Origin: Legionella parisiensis
Lineage (GTDB): Bacteria > Pseudomonadota > Gammaproteobacteria > Legionellales > Legionellaceae
Direction of reading: 5' to 3'
Assembly (NCBI RefSeq): GCF_001467945.1
Contig: NZ_LNYQ01000013.1
Coordinates: forward strand, 2,174,999 to 2,238,998
Length of the DNA stretch: 64,000 nt
The position numbers and the translations under genes were made by a program. A model generated the notes under the pieces. That model saw only the letters and a program-made list of their open reading frames with translations, had not been told where the DNA came from and made no database searches. This document shows, in pieces, positions 56,976-64,000 of this stretch. Every line of letters starts with the position of its first letter. Position 1 is the first letter of the stretch.

Positions 56976-57251
56976 ATGGTTGCGATATACCTTGATAAAT
57001 ATTTTAATGTTTGTATTTCAATTTGGGCTAATGATCCAAGATTACCTCGAAAAAAAAGAGGAGCTTGTGGATCTAAAACCAGAAAAAACACCCATTGCCA
57101 AGCTCCACCCGTTTGGGATAAAACTAAAGATAGACCAGCAAATGGACGATGTAAATTGCATGGCGGCTTATCCACAGGACCACGAACCGAGGCCGGCAAA
57201 CAAATGATCAAAGAAAGTAATCATCGACGTAAAAAAGTAATTTCTTCATAA
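56976..57251 (+). CDS. HGG-x-STGP motif protein of mobile elements
   Basis: The 91-residue product carries CGSKTRKNTHCQAPPVW and NGRCKLHGGLSTGPRTEAGK, the pattern of small phage and mobile-element proteins with an HGGxSTG domain, probably zinc-binding. AAGGAG precedes the ATG at 56976. A 152-residue frame on the other strand is its shadow. Confidence 0.7.
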   Translation: MVAIYLDKYFNVCISIWANDPRLPRKKRGACGSKTRKNTHCQAPPVWDKTKDRPANGRCKLHGGLSTGPRTEAGKQMIKESNHRRKKVISS

Positions 57252-57277
57252 GATTATGACAAAAAATTACCTTAAGA

Positions 57278-57892
57278 TTAGCTCGTTGATTTACGATAGT
57301 CTTTACTAAGTAAAATTTCATTCGTTGTTATAGATAAAATCATAAGGTTAATATCATCAGACTTTGCAGGAGATAAAATAACAGCTACTTTATTCCATAT
57401 ACCTGGGAGTATTGGTTTATTAATTGTAATTTCAGCAGTTCTTAATTTATTTTTACCATTTTTATTTATTTCATAAATATTATCTGCTTTAGTCCAACCA
57501 ATATTAACTTTTAATCCGCTAAAAGTTACATAGTTAGGGTTTCCTATATTAAAAATAGCTTTATATCCATTAGCATATTTGGTCAACTTATCTAATGAAA
57601 CAAAAAAACTTCCGAGTTTAGTATCAACTTTTGAATAACCTTTAGAGCCTGGGTTGAATAATGCAACAGGCTCCTGGAAAGATGATAATTTATTTGATAA
57701 TTGATTTAATTGGTCATTTAAAGCTTTATTGCAGTACTCTAAAAATTTTATTTTACTGTTCAACTTATTTATCTGATTCGTATGTTCAGCGATTTCCGTA
57801 TCTTTTTTTTGTTTATTATTCATAACATCCGAGCAAGAAACCAAGCACACTATCCCTAATCCCAATATAAAAAAAATAATATTTTTTTTCAT
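57278..57892 (-). CDS. Lipoprotein, DUF3251 (YajI)-like
   Basis: The 204-residue product has a signal peptide with lipobox VSC (Cys20), a coiled-coil segment (HTNQINKLNSKIKFLEYC), and a beta-rich C-terminal domain with LGSFFVSLDKLTKYANGYK and GNPNYVTFSGLKVNI, which resembles DUF3251. It is probably anchored in the inner or outer membrane. It stands apart from the replication genes and may be a cargo gene. Confidence 0.7.
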   Translation of the reverse strand: MKKNIIFFILGLGIVCLVSCSDVMNNKQKKDTEIAEHTNQINKLNSKIKFLEYCNKALNDQLNQLSNKLSSFQEPVALFNPGSKGYSKVDTKLGSFFVSLDKLTKYANGYKAIFNIGNPNYVTFSGLKVNIGWTKADNIYEINKNGKNKLRTAEITINKPILPGIWNKVAVILSPAKSDDINLMILSITTNEILLSKDYRKSTS

Positions 57893-58143
57893 TACATTCT
57901 TACCTCTAAAACAAATATATTAATTTGTTGTCATATCCTTTAATTTAAATTGTCATTTCAAATATCAAATTAGATTTAAGAGGAATTTCAAACTTATAGT
58001 AAAAGTTTAAAATTTTCTTTCGACTTGTGTTCTTTTTTTGATCTTGTGAGCAATAATACAACAAATGTGGTTTGACTTCTATCCACTTAAAGTTAAGATG
58101 CAAATTGAATTTTAGTTATTGAAATCAATATTAGGTGCGCAGA
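57893..58143. other. Intergenic, no recognised feature
   Basis: About 250 AT-rich bases between the lipoprotein and the primase-helicase genes. It should hold the lipoprotein promoter. Nothing else is seen. Confidence 0.4.
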
Positions 58144-59970
58144 TCACTTTTGGCAATGTGAATAATTCACTACCCTAATAGGCTTTTGATCCGGTTTATC
58201 CAGATATTGTAATGATGCCCCATGAAACCAAAATCCAAATCTCCCCTCCCATTCTCCGTTGCGTTGTTTATCGCAACACCAAAGACAATCTGGCTCATTT
58301 AGTCTTTTTAATTCTTTCGCTTCCAGTGATTCACCTATTGCTTGTTTTTGTTTAATAATTTCCTTGTACTTGTTTCGCCATACAGTGAAACAATTATCGG
58401 CTAAATCACTAATTGCACCTGTGCCTTTATTATCTAGCTTACCCGGTGGTTGCAATTCATCAGCTCCTTTGCGTGGATGAACAATAATATGAATATGACA
58501 ATTATACTGATTTTTAAAATCACACAACTGCTCCATAAAACTCTTCTGATCTTTATAATCATCCTCGGCAATGTCGAGCTTCATAAACGAATCAATCACA
58601 AACACATTAATGCCATATCGTTGGCGAGCATAAAGAAAAACGTCTAATAATCGTTTAGATTTTGCATTGCCTACTAAATCAAAAAGCCACAATTTATCCT
58701 CATACCAACTATGGATTGCATGAATATATTCAATGCTGGGTTTTTCTAATGCGCCCGCTTGGCGAGTTAAGCGCATAAGTAGTCTCTTTGGCATAATTTC
58801 AAGGCTTGCAATACAAACACGAGCCCCTTCTTTCATAGCATGAAGTACAACTTGTCCAAGAAATTGGCTTTTACCGTGTCCGTTTATGCCAGTCCACAGT
58901 GATAACTCAGCAGGTCGAAACAATATCTTACTATTTGTTTTTTCCCAAGGTGGGTTATAGCCTTGATGGCTTCCAACTGGTGGGTAGAACACATCAATTA
59001 CCTGTTCTACAAATTGATGAGCTGGCTTTAATTCTTCAGGATCAAGCGTAGACGCTGCATGAAGGCATTGTTCTATTACTTCTTGGGCAATATTTGCTTG
59101 TAAACACTCATTTGCATCTTTGTAGGGTAGTTTAACAATACGACAACGATGACGACCTAATCGCTCAACTAATTCTAAAGTAGCTGTGTGTCCTTCTTTA
59201 TCATTATCTAGACATAGGTAGATTTCATCAAAAATTGCCAACCGATCAAATTCATACTCAAGCCATTTTTGTTTATTACCCCCACCCCCACCAAAAGGGA
59301 CTGAAAGAGCTGGAAACCCATATTGATACAAGCTCATTGCATCGATTTCACCCTCACAAATCGTCAAAGTGCGCGCATTAGCTGGTATTAAATGCCAGCC
59401 AAATAAACAAGGCTCACAATTTGGTTCAACCGCTATTTGTTTTTTTCCATTCACTCGATCCAAATCAAGCTGTTTTACAAAAATGAGCTCACCATCCCGC
59501 CAGTAAGGAAAAATGATCTTGCGATTTTGTCCTCCAATTTTATAAGCTTGTATCGTTTCAGAAGTTAGTTGTCTTTCGTTAATTAAATAACTCATTATAG
59601 GTGAGGTTTGCTCTAGTATTGGAGATGTATTTTTTAATACCGGTTTAACGAATTTTAAGGGCTTGTGACCCTCAAATTTGGGTATTGATATACCGAGATA
59701 GTGACTCGCTTCTTTAATTGCTTCAGAGATCTTTAAATTGCGTTTTGCTGCCCACAAATCAAGTAGATCACCCTTATCGCCAGTAGCGAAATCACACCAT
59801 ATTCCTGCTTTTTCACCAACAAGATGTATCTTTAAAGACTCACCAGCTTCTCCATTAATGCTGCCAACACACCATTCACTGCTTTGCCGTTTTCCATTTG
59901 GTAATAAATGCCTGGCAATGTCTTCAGCCTGTTGGGCAAGCTGCTGTGATATTTCTTTAGCCATCATCAT
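58144..59970 (-). CDS. Primase-helicase with TOPRIM and RecA-like ATPase domains
   Basis: The 608-residue product has an N-terminal part with CDFATGDKGDLLDLW, a TOPRIM domain (LTICEGEIDAMSLYQYG, IYLCLDNDKEGHTA) and a C-terminal RecA/DnaB-type domain with Walker A GINGHGKSQ and Walker B NVFVIDSFMKL. This is the gp4-like primase-helicase plan used by phages and satellites. It lacks a clear N-terminal zinc finger. It is in one operon with the genes upstream. Confidence 0.88.
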   Translation of the reverse strand: MMMAKEISQQLAQQAEDIARHLLPNGKRQSSEWCVGSINGEAGESLKIHLVGEKAGIWCDFATGDKGDLLDLWAAKRNLKISEAIKEASHYLGISIPKFEGHKPLKFVKPVLKNTSPILEQTSPIMSYLINERQLTSETIQAYKIGGQNRKIIFPYWRDGELIFVKQLDLDRVNGKKQIAVEPNCEPCLFGWHLIPANARTLTICEGEIDAMSLYQYGFPALSVPFGGGGGNKQKWLEYEFDRLAIFDEIYLCLDNDKEGHTATLELVERLGRHRCRIVKLPYKDANECLQANIAQEVIEQCLHAASTLDPEELKPAHQFVEQVIDVFYPPVGSHQGYNPPWEKTNSKILFRPAELSLWTGINGHGKSQFLGQVVLHAMKEGARVCIASLEIMPKRLLMRLTRQAGALEKPSIEYIHAIHSWYEDKLWLFDLVGNAKSKRLLDVFLYARQRYGINVFVIDSFMKLDIAEDDYKDQKSFMEQLCDFKNQYNCHIHIIVHPRKGADELQPPGKLDNKGTGAISDLADNCFTVWRNKYKEIIKQKQAIGESLEAKELKRLNEPDCLWCCDKQRNGEWEGRFGFWFHGASLQYLDKPDQKPIRVVNYSHCQK

Positions 59971-59971
59971 A

Positions 59972-60811
59972 TTAAAGTACTCCTGACATTATATCGTTAT
60001 CCGCATTATTGATTTGTTTTTCATTAGGTGGATTTGTGGCATTGTTTATAAAACGCTCGATATGTTCTGCATCACGGAGAATTAAACTGATATCATCATA
60101 TACTTGGTTACTATCATTCTTACCCATGTTGTATGGAGTCATAGAGCAGCCATCAATCGCCTTTTTTAGATCTACTAGGCTATAACCCAATTTGAATGCT
60201 TGTTCGACTTTACGCTGTCGCTTTGCATCAAATACAGCACGTGGATGACTCATTATTGTCTGCCAGTATTTAAATAATTCTTGGGTGCTGGCTAATAGCT
60301 TGGGTTCAGAAACACATGCAGGTGAAATTTCAATTTCACATATATCTTTTTCCATTCCTATCCTATCCATTCCTTTCCATTCCGTGGGTGAGGACTCATC
60401 GATCAGGTGGCTAGGTATCAATGACTGTTCTGATAGTCCTCCTCGAATAATCGTCGAATCATCTTCGATTTTCCTCAGATCAGATTGAGGCAATGGGTGC
60501 CGATAAGTGGGTCTATCGATACGTTGGTGAGCTTTCCATCCAGTTACGATCCAATAAACTTTGGAATCAACCATATATTCACGAATAAGGCCATTGTTAA
60601 TAAGCTCATTTATCCAATCTTTGATCTCAGATACGCTGAAGTTATCTGCGGGAAAAACCTCTGCTTTAATACGGATGTACGATGCCGGATGAACACCGTT
60701 GTCGTCACAAAAACTCCAGAGGCCAATAAAAAGAAGTCTTGAAAGTGGTGAGCAGGAAACAACCTGCTCACTCGTCCATAATTCGGGTTTAATCGTCCTT
60801 ATACGTGACAT
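59972..60811 (-). CDS. Replisome-organiser-like phage protein
   Basis: The 279-residue product opens MSRIRTIKPELWTSEQVV and has a winged-helix-like region (LSRLLFIGLWSFCDDNGVHP, RIDRPTYRHPLP), then a helical C-terminal part that may bind the helicase. It resembles DnaT/replisome-organiser proteins. ATG 60811 follows GGAGGG, one base after the upstream stop. Confidence 0.75.
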   Translation of the reverse strand: MSRIRTIKPELWTSEQVVSCSPLSRLLFIGLWSFCDDNGVHPASYIRIKAEVFPADNFSVSEIKDWINELINNGLIREYMVDSKVYWIVTGWKAHQRIDRPTYRHPLPQSDLRKIEDDSTIIRGGLSEQSLIPSHLIDESSPTEWKGMDRIGMEKDICEIEISPACVSEPKLLASTQELFKYWQTIMSHPRAVFDAKRQRKVEQAFKLGYSLVDLKKAIDGCSMTPYNMGKNDSNQVYDDISLILRDAEHIERFINNATNPPNEKQINNADNDIMSGVL

Positions 60812-60812
60812 A

Positions 60813-61112
60813 TTAATTACCCTCCAGATCGCTTTTTTTTCCGTAATAGACATAAAGAGCAATGTGGTGCATCACCCCATTTTCATCTGCTTCATCTGTC
60901 CATTCTGTATCTATTTCATGAAACTCTCTCAGCTCTCCGATTCGTGGTGCTGGACTTACTATGCCCATCTTACGTAATGTAAACGTCGATAATCGGGGAT
61001 TGATTTTAAAGGCCTTGAGTATTCTTGCGCGCTGATTGGGCTTTAAATTACTATAGCCTTGAGAGTTTTTAGGAGGATTGCCCAGGCTATCTGGGCTATT
61101 CTTTTTCTTCAT
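60813..61112 (-). CDS. Winged-helix protein of phage type
   Basis: The 99-residue product has a helix-turn-helix-like part (NQRARILKAFKINPRLSTFT, LRKMGIVSPAPRIGELR) and a charged C-terminus. It is probably a DNA-binding regulator. It sits two bases after the excisionase-like gene and one base before the replisome-organiser start, a tight operon. Confidence 0.65.
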   Translation of the reverse strand: MKKKNSPDSLGNPPKNSQGYSNLKPNQRARILKAFKINPRLSTFTLRKMGIVSPAPRIGELREFHEIDTEWTDEADENGVMHHIALYVYYGKKSDLEGN

Positions 61113-61114
61113 GA

Positions 61115-61327
61115 TTATGCATCCTTTCCTTGATTAGCTATCCATTCAAAAAAAGCAGATTCATCAATCAATACACGCTTACCCACTTTTTTAACAACTT
61201 TGGCAAAGCCATTTTTGTCTTTGTTGAAAATAAGATTGCGTAATCCGGCAGTTGTTGGCCAGTCGTAACATTTATCCCATTGCGGAACAGGGATATACCG
61301 AGGACGATCTAATTGATTGTTATTCAT
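61115..61327 (-). CDS. Excisionase-like small protein
   Basis: The 70-residue product has an AlpA/Xis-like winged helix (TAGLRNLIFNKDKNGFAKVV, KKVGKRVLIDESAFFEWI). Such proteins direct excision or regulate the element. It is preceded by a 10-bp inverted repeat at 61332-61382. Confidence 0.7.
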   Translation of the reverse strand: MNNNQLDRPRYIPVPQWDKCYDWPTTAGLRNLIFNKDKNGFAKVVKKVGKRVLIDESAFFEWIANQGKDA

Positions 61328-61331
61328 AGTT

Positions 61332-61428
61332 ATTACCTCTATTTAAAAGCACTCAGCGTAATTGCTGCGTGTTAGAGGTAATTTATAAGAGTCTTTTCCC
61401 GGAAAATTTCCCGTCGGGAAACGGGAAA
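61332..61428 (-). promoter_or_regulatory. Inverted repeat and terminator-like hairpin
   Basis: ATTACCTCTA (61332-61341) and TAGAGGTAAT (61373-61382) are exact complements around the excisionase leader. Further on, TTTCCCG (61407) and CGGGAAA (61422) form a hairpin that, on the minus strand, is followed by TTTT, a likely terminator of the 61446 gene. Confidence 0.5.
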
Positions 61429-61445
61429 AATTAAATTAAAAAATT

Positions 61446-62771
61446 TTATTGAATTTCACCGATAATGTTTTGGAAGCGCTTTTTTCCGATATTGGCTTCT
61501 TTACCATCAGACAATTTATAGAATAATCGGGCATTAAGGTCGTCCCAATCATCCATGTCTGTTATAAGTGTTATTTTAAGATTTTCCACAAGGTTTTTTA
61601 AGTGAGACCATAGATTTTCTGGTTTCAATATTCCACTCTCATTCATGACTTCTTTGATTAACTTATGTAAAGCGCTTTGTTTTTTCTCAGTGACTTTAGT
61701 TTTTTTATAATTGACTAATTCGCTTTTTATAAAGACTAAATCTATAATTTCTATTTTTTGTCCTTTCCTAAGCTCTATTACTTGACTGATGCCTTGAACA
61801 AGTTCAGCTAAACTGGATTGTAAGGGAACGATGGTATAACTATCCTCACGCGGAACCTCAATACATGAACCTTCGTATATTTTTTCCAATGTTTTATCAG
61901 GGTACAACTTTGAGTTTTTTTCAAGTCGGATTAGGCCTTTATATCTACATTGGTATGATGACATTGATATTTCATCAATATAGCTACGAGTAAGACATTG
62001 GCTATTAGTTGTTAAAAATTTTCTAACTTTAAACTGTCCCTCTTTTAGATATACCCCAAGATTTTCTTCCTCGAAACATTTTTCAATGATCTGATTAACT
62101 GATATCCCTAAATATTTCGCCGCTTCATCAACGTTAAGTCTTGATACAGGGAAAATTCCTCTTTTGGCAATTAAAATATCAATTCCATAGTGATGAAATC
62201 GAATTAACTCCGCCATCGTTGTACCAATAGGGGATCTTTTAGATGATTCTATACGTTCTATAGTTTTGGGTGGTAGATATATGCCAGGTTCTGGCGCGGT
62301 TGGCCATATCACTTCATATAAGAATTTTTCTGCTGATGGAATAAATAATTCTTCACCAATGGACTCCACCAACTCTAACCATTCTATGGGAGATACTTCA
62401 ATAGGAGTATGACGATTTTTTTGTACCTGTTTTAATAATGCCAATGCATGAATATAATATTGGGTTAGTCTTTGTTTAATTTCACACACATTCCACTGAG
62501 TTAGCGGATATGTATGATATTCTCCCAAAGCACGTCGATTTAAATCTACGCTAGGCTGCATGTTGTATGTGGTACAAAATTCCTCGGCCATGTTAAAAGC
62601 TATAATAAGTGAAAGAAACTCCTCTAATTTCCATGTTGATTTAAGTAAGCTATTTGTGAGAGCCTCTTTAACCCTCTCTTTAAAAAGAAGAGCCACTTGT
62701 TGAAGATTTTCATTGCCATCAAATTGCTGCAATTCTATTTTTAACCAGCTATTATTGGCTTCTGTGAGCAC
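61446..62771 (-). CDS. Unknown 441-residue element protein
   Basis: No family was recognised. A possible HTH lies around residues 210-230 (LNVDEAAKYLGISVNQIIEK). A charged C-terminal region follows. It lies four bases after the integrase gene on the same strand and is probably co-transcribed with it. It may act in recombination or regulation. Confidence 0.6.
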   Translation of the reverse strand: MLTEANNSWLKIELQQFDGNENLQQVALLFKERVKEALTNSLLKSTWKLEEFLSLIIAFNMAEEFCTTYNMQPSVDLNRRALGEYHTYPLTQWNVCEIKQRLTQYYIHALALLKQVQKNRHTPIEVSPIEWLELVESIGEELFIPSAEKFLYEVIWPTAPEPGIYLPPKTIERIESSKRSPIGTTMAELIRFHHYGIDILIAKRGIFPVSRLNVDEAAKYLGISVNQIIEKCFEEENLGVYLKEGQFKVRKFLTTNSQCLTRSYIDEISMSSYQCRYKGLIRLEKNSKLYPDKTLEKIYEGSCIEVPREDSYTIVPLQSSLAELVQGISQVIELRKGQKIEIIDLVFIKSELVNYKKTKVTEKKQSALHKLIKEVMNESGILKPENLWSHLKNLVENLKITLITDMDDWDDLNARLFYKLSDGKEANIGKKRFQNIIGEIQ

Positions 62772-62774
62772 AGT

Positions 62775-63836
62775 CTAACCTCCAAATATGGCTTCGTTCA
62801 TTCTTGCAACCACCTTGCTTGTATGAGCATCTGATAAATGAGCGTATCGTTTCACCATTTGCAAAGTTTTGTGTCCCAAGATTTCAGCAATTTCAGCAAG
62901 GCTAGCACCATTCATAGCGAGATAAGAGGCACAACTATGGCGTAAATCATGCCAGCGAAAATCAGTGATTTCGGCACGCTTTAGCGCATTTTCAAAAGGT
63001 GTTCGGAGATCTATAGGAGTTTTTAAATTTTTACCAGGAAAAACTAGATCACAATTTACATGGCGGACTTTAGCATGTTGTTTCATTAATTCCAGAGCAT
63101 GTCCAGTCAGTGGCAACACTCTTCGTTCGCCATTTTTGGTCTCATGTAATGTAATTATGCTTCTATTAAAATCAACATTTTTCCAGCTTAGTCCCAGAAT
63201 CTCCATCCTACGTCCCCCCGTAGAAAGGGCTATTACTACAGCCATATAAAGGTATTGGCTATCACTTTTTTTGCACTCTTCTAATAAACGTGAGCGCTCC
63301 TCATCCGATAAAAAGCGAACTCTCCCTCTTGGCTCAGAAGATTTAGATACTTTCTGTAGAGGGTTCTCTTGTACCCACCCCCATTCTTTCAAAGCCATAG
63401 TAAATAAATGACTTAAGACAGCCAAATAACGATTAACCGTTGCTGGCGTTCGTGTTCTTCCTCTATGGGACATTGAGTTTAATAATTGATTGCGGCATTG
63501 AACAATGCGTGCTGGAGTTATTTCAGCAAGGGAATATTCACCTAAAGCTTCATTCCACCAATTTAATTGCCCGCCTTGTGCGCGAATGTTTTTTGGCTTC
63601 GTAGGAAGTACTTCATTAATATATCGTTCAATTGCTTCCTTTAAAGTATGTTTCTTAGCTTCTTGGGTATGGAAATATCTGCCTTCTCGTATCGCAGATT
63701 CTGTTTGTTGAATATATTTACGTGCATCAGTTAGTCTTTCAAAAGTTGCATTTTGAGTTGGGAAACCTTTAAGACGAATTTTTACCCTATAAGAAACCTT
63801 TCCTTTTTTTGAAATTCTTTTTTCTATATTTGCCAT
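62775..63836 (-). CDS. Tyrosine integrase of the right-hand element
   Basis: The 353-residue product has an N-terminal arm domain, a core-binding domain, and the catalytic set R209/R210, K234, H296, R299, H322 and nucleophile Y331. It resembles phage and satellite integrases. No tRNA end was found in the last 160 bases, so its attachment site is outside the window or of another type. Confidence 0.93.
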   Translation of the reverse strand: MANIEKRISKKGKVSYRVKIRLKGFPTQNATFERLTDARKYIQQTESAIREGRYFHTQEAKKHTLKEAIERYINEVLPTKPKNIRAQGGQLNWWNEALGEYSLAEITPARIVQCRNQLLNSMSHRGRTRTPATVNRYLAVLSHLFTMALKEWGWVQENPLQKVSKSSEPRGRVRFLSDEERSRLLEECKKSDSQYLYMAVVIALSTGGRRMEILGLSWKNVDFNRSIITLHETKNGERRVLPLTGHALELMKQHAKVRHVNCDLVFPGKNLKTPIDLRTPFENALKRAEITDFRWHDLRHSCASYLAMNGASLAEIAEILGHKTLQMVKRYAHLSDAHTSKVVARMNEAIFGG

Positions 63837-64000
63837 ATTGGATTAAATAATATCTTTAATAAAGGGCCAGATATTACAATAAATAGAAACAAATGACAAC
63901 ACATGATATAATATCAAATGCTTTGATTAGTTAAGTAGCTGATTTTAATTAAAGTATTGATTTTTTTTTTTTTGTGGGGCATATAAGGGGCTTTTTTTGA
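63837..64000. other. AT-rich end of the window
   Basis: Contains long T-runs (about 63960-63973) and no gene. It is the promoter side of the integrase and perhaps its att region, but no tRNA-like sequence was seen. Confidence 0.35.

Noticed and set aside
56753..57211. 152-residue minus-strand frame
   Set aside because: Mostly antisense to the HGG-x-STGP gene, which has a clear motif and ribosome site.

Overview
The window is AT-rich double-stranded DNA from a gammaproteobacterium, most likely a Legionella species or close relative. That assignment is an inference from base composition, the protein families present (phasin, Fic, inverse-autotransporter barrel, many small decayed mobile genes) and codon use. 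No rRNA operon, complete tRNA gene or CRISPR array was found. Most of the window is accessory DNA, rich in gene fragments, frameshifts and integrase remnants.

Region 1 (about 0-16.3 kb) is an ion-homeostasis and stress cluster. It holds a frameshifted CNNM/CorC-type transporter, a TerC/Alx membrane protein, the NhaA antiporter, a Glu/Leu/Phe/Val dehydrogenase, a P-type cation ATPase, an AI-2E/PerM transporter, UspA, a phasin, several small membrane proteins, YedI (DUF808), DUF421, a truncated SulP transporter, a PRC-barrel protein and a DUF883 protein. Remnants of UspA and UmuC lie between them.

Region 2 (16.5-25.4 kb) begins with a decayed integrase/Fic remnant. It continues with an unknown protein, an MFS transporter, a YcaC-like hydrolase next to a YtcJ-like amidohydrolase, an integrase fragment, and a group of aminoglycoside-modification-type and GNAT enzymes. 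An ArdA-like antirestriction remnant closes it. Region 3 (25.4-30.1 kb) carries a PLP dehydratase and a DNA-damage set: DinB, UmuC, UmuD and a SRAP/YedK abasic-site protein, all on the minus strand.

Region 4 (30.2-56.4 kb) is a mosaic of mobile and defence or conflict modules. It has an N-terminally truncated integrase, a Fic protein with its own repeat operator, and a frameshifted AbiE toxin-antitoxin pair. Two inverted copies of an AlpA-like plus DUF927 ATPase module are flanked by 9-bp TGTCCCA-type repeats. It also has a chimeric outer-membrane-barrel/TIGR04141 protein, an operon with a 21-residue peptide gene and a 2OG-Fe(II) oxygenase, a full integrase beside a tRNA-Thr-like 3' half, a TumE/TumA pair, a 973-residue RelA/SpoT-domain protein, a hammerhead ribozyme ahead of a degenerate integrase-like gene, a RelE-type toxin with HTH antitoxin, and two unknown proteins that may be defence genes. 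A second tRNA-Thr-like 3' half is at 56.3 kb.

Region 5 (56.4-64 kb) is a compact element with a complete tyrosine integrase, a large unknown protein, an excisionase-like protein, a winged-helix protein, a replisome-organiser-like protein and a primase-helicase in one minus-strand run. No capsid or tail genes are visible, so it looks like a phage satellite or small integrative element.

The strongest candidates for undescribed biology are the micropeptide/2OG-oxygenase operon (39.4-42.4 kb), the hammerhead ribozyme with its integrase-like gene (48.7-50 kb), the large RelA/SpoT fusion (45.6-48.5 kb) and the paired DUF927 modules with their repeats.
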